Part shown: positions 9,263 through 17,860 of the stretch, one piece after another | Numbering within the stretch: position 1 is the first letter of the stretch | Layout of the letters: each line of letters opens with the position of its first letter | Assembly (NCBI GenBank): GCA_022448315.1 | Contig: JAKVCA010000018.1 | Location: 62,001 to 126,000, forward strand | Direction: 5' to 3' | Source: Pirellulaceae bacterium | Lineage (GTDB): Bacteria; Planctomycetota; Planctomycetia; Pirellulales; Pirellulaceae | Length of the DNA stretch: 64,000 nucleotides | The notes under the pieces: generated by a model | What the model was told of the DNA's origin: nothing | Seen by the model: the letters and a program-made list of their open reading frames with translations, nothing else | Database searches by the model: none | Position numbers and translations under genes: made by a program

Positions 9263-9321
9263 TTTACGGACATTTTCTTGATCAGGCAGTTTTTGCGGAC
9301 GATACAAACTTTGCGGACGAT
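9263..9321 (+). promoter_or_regulatory. Repeated TTTGCGGACGAT motifs before a lipoprotein gene
   Basis: TTTGCGGACGAT occurs twice exactly (9292-9303 and 9310-9321, an 18-base step). A related TTTACGGACAT lies at 9263-9273. They sit 110-170 bases before the lipoprotein start at 9432 and could be tandem regulator-binding sites. The rest of the gap 9058-9431 holds nothing I can support. Confidence 0.4.
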
Positions 9322-9431
9322 TCTGCGCCAGCATCGAACGCGAAGAACTTAGATCGTGATCAGAAAACCATCCTATGGGTCACTTCCCCCCGTGTCGTGC
9401 CAAGGAATCCCCAACTGGCAGGAGAATCAAT

Positions 9432-10043
9432 ATGACTCGTTGGCTCAGTCTTTTATTGCCGGCACTCTATGTGCTACCAGGCTTGGGTTGCGCCTCCTAC
9501 TACTATGGCGGCGATACTGCTTATTCGCACCAAAGCCTTCCTTATTTGGGCCATCAGGACTGTGAAGGAGTGGGTTGCACGGATCACCAAGCGGTTCCTT
9601 CAAACCCCTTACAACATGTGGCTCATGTCAGTCGGAGTCTGTCATTGGGATACGCTGGATCATACTTCGGTATGCCGCAAGGTTATCCATACGATTGCGA
9701 TACTTGCAATTACGCGGGTGGCCGACCTTTAGGCTTTTTGGCCGGGGCATCCAACCTTTGGGGACATCGCGACTATGAAGCCGGTTATGGTTGCGATTCA
9801 TGTATGGCCGGGCAAGCTTTGATCGAACATGAGGCTGAAGAGGTTGGTTCTGTCGATGTCCAAGAGGGCGAATCGATTATGGTTCCGATGCCCACTCCGT
9901 CCATTGCACCCGAAGATGAAGACGCCCCTGGTCCACTGCCCGGCCCGGAGACCAGCGCATTCAACTCACCTAAAAACAGCCCCAGATCTGTCGCTGAAAA
10001 CCGAACCGAGTGGAGAAACAATTCTCAAAAGAAGGTTCGATAG
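9432..10043 (+). CDS. Cysteine-containing lipoprotein of unknown function
   Basis: Secreted lipoprotein of 203 residues. The start at ATG 9432 follows GGAGAATCAAT and gives a type II signal, MTRWLSLLLPALYVLPGLGC, with the lipid-attachment Cys at about 20. The mature part is Tyr/Gly/His-rich and carries CxxC pairs (YDCDTCNYAGG and YGCDSCMAG) that could bind metal or form disulphides. The last ~70 residues are acidic and Pro-rich, so probably disordered. I do not recognise the family. It has its own terminator directly downstream. Confidence 0.75.
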   Translation: MTRWLSLLLPALYVLPGLGCASYYYGGDTAYSHQSLPYLGHQDCEGVGCTDHQAVPSNPLQHVAHVSRSLSLGYAGSYFGMPQGYPYDCDTCNYAGGRPLGFLAGASNLWGHRDYEAGYGCDSCMAGQALIEHEAEEVGSVDVQEGESIMVPMPTPSIAPEDEDAPGPLPGPETSAFNSPKNSPRSVAENRTEWRNNSQKKVR

Positions 10044-10080
10044 CGAACGGATGAAAGCACCGACAGAAGTGACTCGACCA

Positions 10081-10107
10081 GCCGCCCGATGAGGGCGGCT
10101 TTTTTTA
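10081..10107 (+). terminator. Terminator of the lipoprotein gene
   Basis: GCCGCCC-GATGA-GGGCGGC is followed by eight T on the plus strand, 37 bases after the stop at 10043. Confidence 0.9.
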
Positions 10108-10175
10108 TGCGTTTTTTTATGCGATCCGGAGTGGACGACACCGATCCCCGTTCGATGCGACCGCCGGACGAAAGC

Positions 10176-10216
10176 TCGCCGTGTTTTGAATCGCCGTGTT
10201 TTGAATCGCCGTGTTT
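10176..10216. repeat. Short 15-base tandem repeat in an intergenic gap
   Basis: The unit TCGCCGTGTTTTGAA occurs twice exactly (10176-10190, 10191-10205) with an 11-base partial third copy to 10216. It lies in the gap 10044-10538 between a terminator and the aldehyde dehydrogenase gene. I see no gene in this gap and no clear promoter. Confidence 0.8.
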
Positions 10217-10538
10217 CAGCTCGAATCTTCAGAAAAGTTGGAGCTGCAAAGCCACACCGTAGAAACAAGGACCTCAAGTGGAAGAAGTCCTACTCTCATG
10301 ACCTTCGAATCAAGTTCATTGAGAGCATTCAATCCCCTCGCTGCGATTTGATTGAGCGCGCCAAGTTGAATTTGTTAGACTCTGTAGTCGCGCTGTCAGG
10401 ATTCCGATTCACGGTCGATCATTCCTGTGCCGCACGATTCCCAAGCTTCAAGGCAGTCCCAAGCGTCAGGGCAGTTGGCCCCGACTTCCTGAGCCTTGAC
10501 CCTCTCGTTAGTTTCCGGAATGACACAGGAGTGACAAA

Positions 10539-12032
10539 GTGGCTACGGCAGAACAGATCCAATTGCTACCAGAAGTTGAAGCGTTCATTTCTCAGGGACT
10601 TATCGGGGCGTGGATCGACGGTCGTGCCCGTGAGGGCTCAGACGGTACTTTCACAACCCTGAACCCCGGTAACGGTCAAAAAATCTCAGAGATCGCCGCA
10701 TGCTCTCCGGTCGATGTCAATCGCGCGGTTGATGTTGCTTTGGAAACATTCAACCATTCGGAGTGGAGCAAGATGCCGGCAAACGAACGCGGCGTGTTGC
10801 TCCATCGTTTGGCCGAGGCAGTCGAGTCGAAGAAGCATGTTTTCGCTCAGCTCGAAGCCCTTGATGCGGGAAAAGTCCTCTCTCAAGCCGAAGGTGATGT
10901 TCAAAATTTCATCGATACGATTCGGTACTTTACAGACCTTGCGCAGCACGCCCAGCTAAGAAACGTTTTGGCCGTTCGAGGCCATGATGCGTGGACCGTC
11001 CGACATCCATGGGGACCCTGTGGATTCATTGTGCCGTGGAACTTCCCGTTCCTTCTCGTCGGTTGGGGCATTGGTCCGGCGTTGGCAGCGGGTAATACGG
11101 TCGTCATCAAGCCTGCTGAAGATACGCCTCTAACGGCCCTTTATCTTGGGCAAGTTGCCAAGGAAGCAGGAATCCCTGACGGGGTAATCAATATCGTTTC
11201 CGGCTATGGAGAGACCGCAGGCGCGGCGCTCGCCGGCAATCCGAAACTCAAACGCATGTCTTTCACGGGCTCTCCAGAAGTCGGCCGGATGGTTGCAGAA
11301 GCCTGTGGACGCAACCTCGTACCGGTGAAATGTGAACTCGGTGGCAAGGGAGCCGCAGTCATCTTTGATGATGTCAACATTCCTGAAACGGCCAAGAAAC
11401 TTGTTGAAGCGATCACCTTCCATACAGGTCAGGTTTGTTGTGACGCCACGCGTTGGCTGGTCCATGAAAACATCTATGACGAGTTCATTGACGAGTGTGT
11501 GGTTCGACTGAATCGGATCAAGGTTGGCTATCAATTGGACCGTGGCACCCAAATGGGTCCAGTCGTGAATGAAAAACAAAGGCAACGCATTATTGGATAC
11601 CTGGACAAGGGCACGAAGAGTGGCGCCGACTTTGTCCTTGAAGGCGGGGCCTGTGAGGTCGAGGGGAGCGGAGAGGGGTATTATGTGAAACCCGCGCTGC
11701 TTGCGGGGCCATTGGACAACGTTGCCGCGCGTGAAGAAATTTTTGGACCGGTCGCCTACTTGGGCAAATTCCAGTCGGAAAGCGAGGGAATTGAACGGGC
11801 CAACGACACGGACTACGGTCTGGCCAATAGTGTCTGGACAGCCGACCTTGCGCGAGCCCAACGTGTCGCCGAAGCGTTCAACGCCGGCAATGGCTGGATC
11901 AATGCACATAACGTGATTGCCCACGGCATTCCCTACGCGGGCGTCAACAACAGCGGAATGGGAGGAGGTGTCCTCTCACCTGAAACCTATTTTGATTACC
12001 TCAGAAGCATTTCGGTCGTTCGGCCACTCTAG
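10539..12032 (+). CDS. NAD(P)+-dependent aldehyde dehydrogenase
   Basis: Cytoplasmic ALDH superfamily enzyme of 497 residues. The start is GTG 10539 with AGGAG seven bases upstream. The cofactor-binding stretch FIVPWNFPFLLVGWGIGPAL and KPAEDTPL are intact. The general-base Glu is in CELGGKG and the nucleophilic Cys is in FHTGQVCCDATR. The family-typical EEIFGPV and a C-terminal NSGMGGG are also present. The overall look is of the betaine-aldehyde or general ALDH1-like group, but the substrate cannot be assigned by eye. It is monocistronic, with a strong hairpin after the stop and a non-coding gap before it. Confidence 0.92.
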   Translation: MATAEQIQLLPEVEAFISQGLIGAWIDGRAREGSDGTFTTLNPGNGQKISEIAACSPVDVNRAVDVALETFNHSEWSKMPANERGVLLHRLAEAVESKKHVFAQLEALDAGKVLSQAEGDVQNFIDTIRYFTDLAQHAQLRNVLAVRGHDAWTVRHPWGPCGFIVPWNFPFLLVGWGIGPALAAGNTVVIKPAEDTPLTALYLGQVAKEAGIPDGVINIVSGYGETAGAALAGNPKLKRMSFTGSPEVGRMVAEACGRNLVPVKCELGGKGAAVIFDDVNIPETAKKLVEAITFHTGQVCCDATRWLVHENIYDEFIDECVVRLNRIKVGYQLDRGTQMGPVVNEKQRQRIIGYLDKGTKSGADFVLEGGACEVEGSGEGYYVKPALLAGPLDNVAAREEIFGPVAYLGKFQSESEGIERANDTDYGLANSVWTADLARAQRVAEAFNAGNGWINAHNVIAHGIPYAGVNNSGMGGGVLSPETYFDYLRSISVVRPL

Positions 12033-12055
12033 TAGTTGCCTCCAAGCCTCCCATT

Positions 12056-12092
12056 CAAGATCAGCGGTCTGAAAATCGGCCCGCTGATCTTG
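12056..12092 (+). terminator. Strong hairpin after the aldehyde dehydrogenase gene
   Basis: A perfect 12-base stem (CAAGATCAGCGG / CCGCTGATCTTG) with a 13-base loop starts 23 bases after the stop. It is followed by AGATTCTGTTTT, so the T run is weak but present. Confidence 0.65.
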
Positions 12093-12282
12093 AGATTCTG
12101 TTTTAAAACAAGCGCGGGATTGCAAGCACTTTTGTTTCTTTTTCGGGCAAAGAAGCAACTCCATGCTTCACGTCTCAGCGAGGTAAATCACGGCAGCCTT
12201 TCACTTACACCGTGCGGTTGGCGATGATTCAGACCACCGCCATATTGTCAAGGCGAGATCGCAAGGCGGGATAAAACTCTCT

Positions 12283-12310
12283 TTGTCGCGACCTGGACAG
12301 GACGTATAAT
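12283..12310 (+). promoter_or_regulatory. Possible promoter of the DUF2617 gene
   Basis: TTGTCG (12283-12288) and a perfect TATAAT (12305-12310) are 16 bases apart, about 215 bases before the GTG start at 12525. Two small dyads follow (for example ATTTCA/TGAAAT near 12420-12440). Nothing else is visible in the gap 12033-12524. Confidence 0.45.
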
Positions 12311-12524
12311 CGAACTCGCTGGAGAACACATGAGATCAACGTTTCCAGTGCTGGCCGAACTCGATCGCGAAAAAACAAATTCCTATAGTCGCGACGCCCG
12401 GCGACCTTTTTATTTTTTTAATTTCATGGGATCCTGAAATCAGGTTCTTTGGCGAATGAACGACTTTTCTTTCGGTCATTCACCCCGCACTGATTAACAC
12501 CTCCAACAACTAAGGACCGAAAGC

Positions 12525-13070
12525 GTGCTATCCGTTCGCCCCAAAGTTGCTGAGCTGGCATATCATGTTTATGGCAGGCCTCTTCATCCCGAGCTATTTG
12601 AAGTCCACGCTCATCGCAAAATCGAGCGTGATTGCTATAACTTGTCCGTCGATATAACAACCTCGGGTCACGTCATTCGCTTCTCGTCTGACCCGTTGGT
12701 TTTGACCGAAGTCACCGCCTCCGCGCAGCACCCCCTGCCACAACGTCGGTGCCTGGTTGAAGGCCAACTGAGCAAAACCCATCGAGAAAGCTTGAATTAT
12801 CGAGAGTCCATTGTTTACGACGCGCAATTCAGTGTGGAGTCTGTCCCCTCGGCGCTCTTTGTCCAGCTTCAAGAAGAATTGCAGCAATTTGGAGCCGAGA
12901 ACTCGATCGTTCACAATTTTGATTCGAGCGGGCGAATTTCAATGGGTGGCTTCAGCTTCATTCACCTTCAATGCCGTGCCCAATCGGTCCAACTCAAGTC
13001 TGTGCACACCTTCCCAGATGACCACATCGTGGTGAAATCCATCTCCAGCTTCCGTATTCAAGAGCAATAA
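12525..13070 (+). CDS. DUF2617 family protein
   Basis: Soluble protein of 181 residues beginning at GTG 12525, with AAGGA about eight bases upstream. The sequence (LSVRPKVAELAYHVYGRPLH, ELFEVHAHRKIERDCYNLSV, and a His/Asp-rich end HTFPDDHIVVKSISSFRIQ) agrees with my memory of DUF2617, a small family found in actinobacteria and planctomycetes. No function is known. It has no signal or membrane segment. It is convergent with the alpha/beta hydrolase gene, 89 bases away. The family assignment is from memory and moderately sure; the coding call is firm. Confidence 0.75.
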   Translation: MLSVRPKVAELAYHVYGRPLHPELFEVHAHRKIERDCYNLSVDITTSGHVIRFSSDPLVLTEVTASAQHPLPQRRCLVEGQLSKTHRESLNYRESIVYDAQFSVESVPSALFVQLQEELQQFGAENSIVHNFDSSGRISMGGFSFIHLQCRAQSVQLKSVHTFPDDHIVVKSISSFRIQEQ

Positions 13071-13159
13071 CCGAGACGCGTCGGCCCGAAGGAATTTTCG
13101 AGGGATGCCTAAGTAAATGGCTTGGCGTTCCTGGTTCAATCGAAAAACGGCAATGGGAG

Positions 13160-13963
13160 CTAGTCAACAAGGGTCTCGAGAAACTTCTCGATCGCTTCAT
13201 TGACGGCCGCCGGGTTCTCAAAAGGAGCCATGTGACCGGCCGACGAAATCACCGACAGATTGGCCATCGGCATCTGCTCGGTAAACGTCTCCATTTCGTC
13301 CACTCTTGAAATTTCATCTTCGACCCCACAGATCGCCAACGTGGGAATATCAATCTGGGGCAGCCAGCGAGTGACGTCGATTCGAGAAGCCATCGCTCGT
13401 TGTGCGGTTGAAATGGCCTCAGGCGAAGTCTCTGCCATGACTCGCCGGAGCATTTCCACTCGATCAGGAAATTGTTCAAACGTCTGAGGAGCCATCAGGC
13501 GGGGCAGCATGGCGTCCGCAACAAAATGAGAGCCACGCGCCAGCACATCAAACGCCATACGGCGTCGACCTCGCGCTACCTCCTCGGTATCTGCTGCTGC
13601 TCTCGTGTCACAAAGAATCAAACCCGCCAGCATCTGACGGTGGCGTTTCCAGAATTGCCACGCCACATAGCCCCCCATGCTTAAGCCACAGAAAATGACA
13701 GGTTTCTCAAATCCAAGAGCCGTGAGTGCGGCTGCGCAATCATCCGCATAGTCGGCCATCGTGCAATTTCCCGAACCTCCCGTACTCTGACCAAAGCCTC
13801 GAAGATCAAATGCGACCACCCTCGTCCGCGTCGAGAAATATTCAATCTGGTACTTCCACATGCTGTGATCCAAGGGAAATCCGTGAGCCAGCGCAAGAAT
13901 CGGTCCTTTGTCTCCAGCCAAATGGACCGCAATTTTTGCATGGCCCAGATCCACCTTTTTCAT
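13160..13963 (-). CDS. Alpha/beta hydrolase
   Basis: Cytoplasmic serine hydrolase of 267 residues. It has the oxyanion-region HGFPLDHSMWK (from 27), nucleophile S95 in the elbow GLSMGG (93-98), the acid in ICGVEDEIS (about residue 208), and the catalytic His in SAGHMAPFENP near the C-terminus. The overall pattern resembles 3-oxoadipate enol-lactonase and related esterases, but the substrate is unknown. The next gene downstream is convergent. Upstream on the same strand is the DUF2752 membrane protein, 49 bases away, so the two may share a transcript. Confidence 0.9.
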   Translation of the reverse strand: MKKVDLGHAKIAVHLAGDKGPILALAHGFPLDHSMWKYQIEYFSTRTRVVAFDLRGFGQSTGGSGNCTMADYADDCAAALTALGFEKPVIFCGLSMGGYVAWQFWKRHRQMLAGLILCDTRAAADTEEVARGRRRMAFDVLARGSHFVADAMLPRLMAPQTFEQFPDRVEMLRRVMAETSPEAISTAQRAMASRIDVTRWLPQIDIPTLAICGVEDEISRVDEMETFTEQMPMANLSVISSAGHMAPFENPAAVNEAIEKFLETLVD

Positions 13964-14012
13964 TGGATTACCTCGTGAACGCTCGACCGCGGATCTTGAA
14001 AAGTCAGGGTCC

Positions 14013-14528
14013 TCAAGTCACCATCTTGATGAGCCACTGTGCAAAGAGCAGCACGACCATGACCAATACGGGAACGAAAAAAACATTGGCATTCAGTTCG
14101 GTTTGTTTTTTGAGGATTCGCATCACCTGGACAAAACGCCATGGGATCTGCCCTACCACCAACGCGAACACCAAGAAACTAACGGGATTGAATGCCCACG
14201 CACGCGTCCATTGCCCATGAGCAATGGAGATGAAACCACGCGTCATCCCGCAGCCTGGACATGGAATACCTAAAACCGTTTTGGTCATGCATAGCTCTGG
14301 AAGCGGAATGCTCATCCCGGGCAGGAAAACATGCTGGTCTCCCGTGGAACGCATCGCCACCGAGAGAAAGACAACCACAACACAAAAAGCGGCGACAAGC
14401 CCATGGTAAACCAATAACCTGCGACCACCATCTCCCAAGAGACCTCCGCCGGAATCAGGAGTCTCGCGCATGGAAACTCCGAAGAGCTCGTGAGACTCTG
14501 CTTCGTGACCCGCCAATGACTCAACCAT
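14013..14528 (-). CDS. DUF2752 membrane protein
   Basis: Small integral membrane protein, about 171 residues from ATG 14528. The open frame extends to 14636, but that start would overlap the preceding gene by 64 bases. The DUF2752 signature LGIPCPGCGMTRGFISIAHG is clear: a CPGCGxTR motif with a Cys pair, followed by an amphipathic region and two hydrophobic segments (VSFLVFALVVGQIPW and FFVPVLVMVVLLFAQWLI). Another hydrophobic segment precedes it (LVAAFCVVVVFLSVAM), giving about three membrane spans. The function of the family is unknown. It lies 44 bases after the ThuA-DUF1080 gene on the same strand. Confidence 0.82.
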   Translation of the reverse strand: MVESLAGHEAESHELFGVSMRETPDSGGGLLGDGGRRLLVYHGLVAAFCVVVVFLSVAMRSTGDQHVFLPGMSIPLPELCMTKTVLGIPCPGCGMTRGFISIAHGQWTRAWAFNPVSFLVFALVVGQIPWRFVQVMRILKKQTELNANVFFVPVLVMVVLLFAQWLIKMVT

Positions 14529-14572
14529 TTCTGGAGTCTCTATGGAGGCCAACCGTTGCTTACGACTTTCGA

Positions 14573-16285
14573 TCAAGGCAATTCTCGGATTCGAATTTTT
14601 CGGAATTGAATGGGCGAACCTTCGCTTTCGAGGCAAAGGTACCCCTCCGCGGGCTGACAGTCTGTCCCGCCAGAAACCTCATGACCATTGACCCATAGTC
14701 GAACCTCACCGTTGATCGCTCGGATGTAATACTGGTTCCATTCTCCATGACCGTTTGCTTTATGTTTCCGCGGAAAACTTCGACTGCCGTTCGGAGAGAG
14801 TGGCGGAAAAGGTTTCATTTGAACACGCACGGGGAAAACATCGCCATTGGTTCCAAACCAGTCTGTTGCTCCACCTCCGGCCCGAATTCTTTCGGTATAT
14901 CCATGGTCGAGAATTTGCACCTCAATGCCGTCAGGCAAGCCAGGACGCCCTGCCTCGGTAAGTCGCTTGATGGATTCGGGAGTCACCCAGACGAAAACAC
15001 CACTGTTCCCAGCCTTTTTCTCATGCATCCATTCCACCACAAGCTCAAAATTCTTGTAGGTTTTTCCTGTGCTTAAAACGCTTACTGGCTGGCCTGTGCA
15101 GTAAAGCGTCCCGTCTCGCCAAGACCAAGTCTCCTCTCCACTGTTGACTGACTTGAAGTCTTTCGCGGCCAGAGATCTCCACCCGGGCCCCTGATCATCG
15201 ATCACGGCTCGAATTTGAGGGGTCCTCTGCTTGTCCATCTTCGGCATGGCAAAGGCAGGGTCCGTGGGTTTCATACCCACTTCCAATCCCTTCCCTCCCA
15301 CGGGTCCTGGATCGTATTGCCCCGACAGGGCCATATCACTTTCGGGATCAATTTGATCCTCCATCTTCAGACACCAGAAACAAGCATTGGCAAGGAAGCG
15401 TCGAAAGTCCTCGACTTTGAACGCGTCGCCATGCCCCATCGTCGTCGTGAAAACACGGGCGTCGCGGCCTGAAGTTGTCTTGTAGGGCTTGGTCCACGCG
15501 ATGGGTATCGCCGGCTTATCTGTCACCGGCGTAGCCGTCGGGGACCAATCACCGAGAGGTTGCCCCAGCAGAAGCGGTCGACAATCACCTCTCAGCGATT
15601 CGCTGATACCGTAAACGTCGTCGGGCAACCAGAAACTGCGATTCACCCCTGTAAAGACCGGATGATGCACCTCACTGGAAACCGCATCGCATCGGGTGCT
15701 CTCTTTCAAATTGGTTCCGTAGTGGCTGACCCAGGTCTCACCCAAGACCGCCCTACCCCAGCCTCCCTTGGGTGCTTCACTACTGGAGTCATAGCGTGCA
15801 TACGGGCTATTCGGATTTTTTGTGTAACGAAATGGGTGAGTTGCATTTCGTATCCCGAGAATCGGCTTGCCCGACTCGGTGTATTCAACGAAATACTTCA
15901 TCTGATCATCGGGTAACTCACGCCAACGCAGAAACGCGACCATCAGGTCGGCCGTCTCCAATGCCTTCATCCCGGGAATGTTGTTTTTGACTCGCGGATC
16001 GATCGCTCCCGATTCCGGATCCATGGCAAACAAAACAGTGCATTTGAAACCTTGCCTCGACAGGATCCTTGCCATGAGGGGCATCGACAGCTCTGACCGG
16101 TACGAGCTCTCCGCGGCAATAAACACAATGTGCTTGCCAGCGCCAACTCCACCTTGCCCCTCGTAGGTCAACAGGTCCTGAGCATCAACGGGATTCATTT
16201 GCAAACTGAGCACTGCCAAACAACATGCCCACCCGTATTTGACGAACCTGTACGGAGACATTCGAAAACGACAGAACGTTGTCAT
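14573..16285 (-). CDS. Secreted ThuA-like/DUF1080 fusion protein (sugar metabolism)
   Basis: Exported two-domain protein of 570 residues. I use ATG 16285, which has GGGAG about ten bases upstream; a TTG precedes it. An N-terminal signal segment (KYGWACCLAVLSLQM) ends near AQD. A ThuA-like glutamine-amidotransferase-fold domain covers about 45-300 (KHIVFIAAESSYRSELSMPL, then MGHGDAF...FLANACFWC). A C-terminal DUF1080 domain, the family now named 3-keto-disaccharide hydrolase, covers about 375-570 (WRDGTLYCTG, ELVVEWMHEKKAGNSGVFVW, DGIEVQILDHG, EWNQYYIRAINGEVRLWVNG). Planctomycetes often fuse or pair these domains in polysaccharide breakdown. The substrate is unknown. Confidence 0.9.
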   Translation of the reverse strand: MTTFCRFRMSPYRFVKYGWACCLAVLSLQMNPVDAQDLLTYEGQGGVGAGKHIVFIAAESSYRSELSMPLMARILSRQGFKCTVLFAMDPESGAIDPRVKNNIPGMKALETADLMVAFLRWRELPDDQMKYFVEYTESGKPILGIRNATHPFRYTKNPNSPYARYDSSSEAPKGGWGRAVLGETWVSHYGTNLKESTRCDAVSSEVHHPVFTGVNRSFWLPDDVYGISESLRGDCRPLLLGQPLGDWSPTATPVTDKPAIPIAWTKPYKTTSGRDARVFTTTMGHGDAFKVEDFRRFLANACFWCLKMEDQIDPESDMALSGQYDPGPVGGKGLEVGMKPTDPAFAMPKMDKQRTPQIRAVIDDQGPGWRSLAAKDFKSVNSGEETWSWRDGTLYCTGQPVSVLSTGKTYKNFELVVEWMHEKKAGNSGVFVWVTPESIKRLTEAGRPGLPDGIEVQILDHGYTERIRAGGGATDWFGTNGDVFPVRVQMKPFPPLSPNGSRSFPRKHKANGHGEWNQYYIRAINGEVRLWVNGHEVSGGTDCQPAEGYLCLESEGSPIQFRKIRIRELP

Positions 16286-16542
16286 CAAGATAAACTCCCA
16301 TCCACAGAAGGCTCAAAACCCACGCAAAAGCGTCCCTTCAACCGATTGCCGGCCTCGACAGGGGAAGTTACTCCAACAGGGATGCCCTCAGGGAGTGAAC
16401 TCAATTCCAGCAATGGCCCGTTAGTGTAACCCAATAGCGTCTCGCGGGGATTATCCGGGGGCACCGTTTTTATGGATCTTAGTTCTCTTCAAGAATGCCG
16501 TAACGGAAGGTCCCTATCGGAAAATTGGATCAAGAAATAAAA

Positions 16543-16569
16543 AAAGCCAGCGGGAGTCCCACTGGCTTT
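16543..16569 (-). terminator. Terminator of the Gly/Met-repeat protein gene
   Basis: On the minus strand a 12-base stem (AAAGCCAGTGGG / CCCGCTGGCTTT, one T-G pair) with a three-base loop runs into a T tract, 21 bases after the stop at 16590. The rest of the gap 16286-16589 shows no gene. Confidence 0.85.
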
Positions 16570-16589
16570 GTAGCGTCTCTAACTTTCTC

Positions 16590-17378
<789 letters not shown>

Positions 17379-17811
17379 AGGTGAGGTTCTCCTCCCAGTG
17401 GATAGGGACGCTGTCAAGTGAACCGATCGTTGCCCCCACAACAAATCAGCCGAGCCAGCCCGTGAGATTTATTCTTAGTCAAGGATGAAAAGGACGTCTA
17501 GTACTTTGCCTATCGTCTACGCAAATCACCCATGACTCCATCCAGAATAGTCAGGGCAATACCGAAGTCTACACTAATTTCTATGGTTTTCCTGCGGTTT
17601 TCCGAGGGTTTTGACTTTAACGAATGGAGTGATCGCAGCACCGCAACACGAGATAGGAGTTCGGCAAAGGGCATCGTTCCCCAAGGCAAGGAGGCCCAAG
17701 TTTCGCTGCAAGGGGATCGCCTTCGTCGATTCTCACGGGATCAACCGCACAACTCTCGAGCGGATTGCCGGAAAAACGAGATTTTGTGGGGAGGAACCTG
17801 CTTCGCCCCGA
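17379..17811. other. Intergenic gap without a recognisable gene
   Basis: Between the Gly/Met-repeat gene and the pyrophosphatase terminator. Open frames here have no ribosome site, no domain and unbiased composition, so I call nothing in it. Only the region just before 17378 is likely to hold the promoter of the repeat-protein gene. Confidence 0.6.
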
Positions 17812-17832
17812 CAAAAACCCTCCGAAAGGGCT
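17812..17832 (-). terminator. Terminator of the pyrophosphatase gene
   Basis: On the minus strand CCCT-TTCG-GAGGG followed by TTTTTG, 29 bases after the stop of hppA. The stem is short but has a UUCG-type loop and a T run. Confidence 0.6.
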
Positions 17833-17860
17833 GCCTCAAAAAGATAAGGGCGACTTCCAC

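Noticed and set aside
10186-10662. A plus-strand coding frame of 158 codons
   Set aside because: It overlaps the aldehyde dehydrogenase start, begins inside a tandem repeat, and has a basic, unordered composition with no ribosome site or domain.
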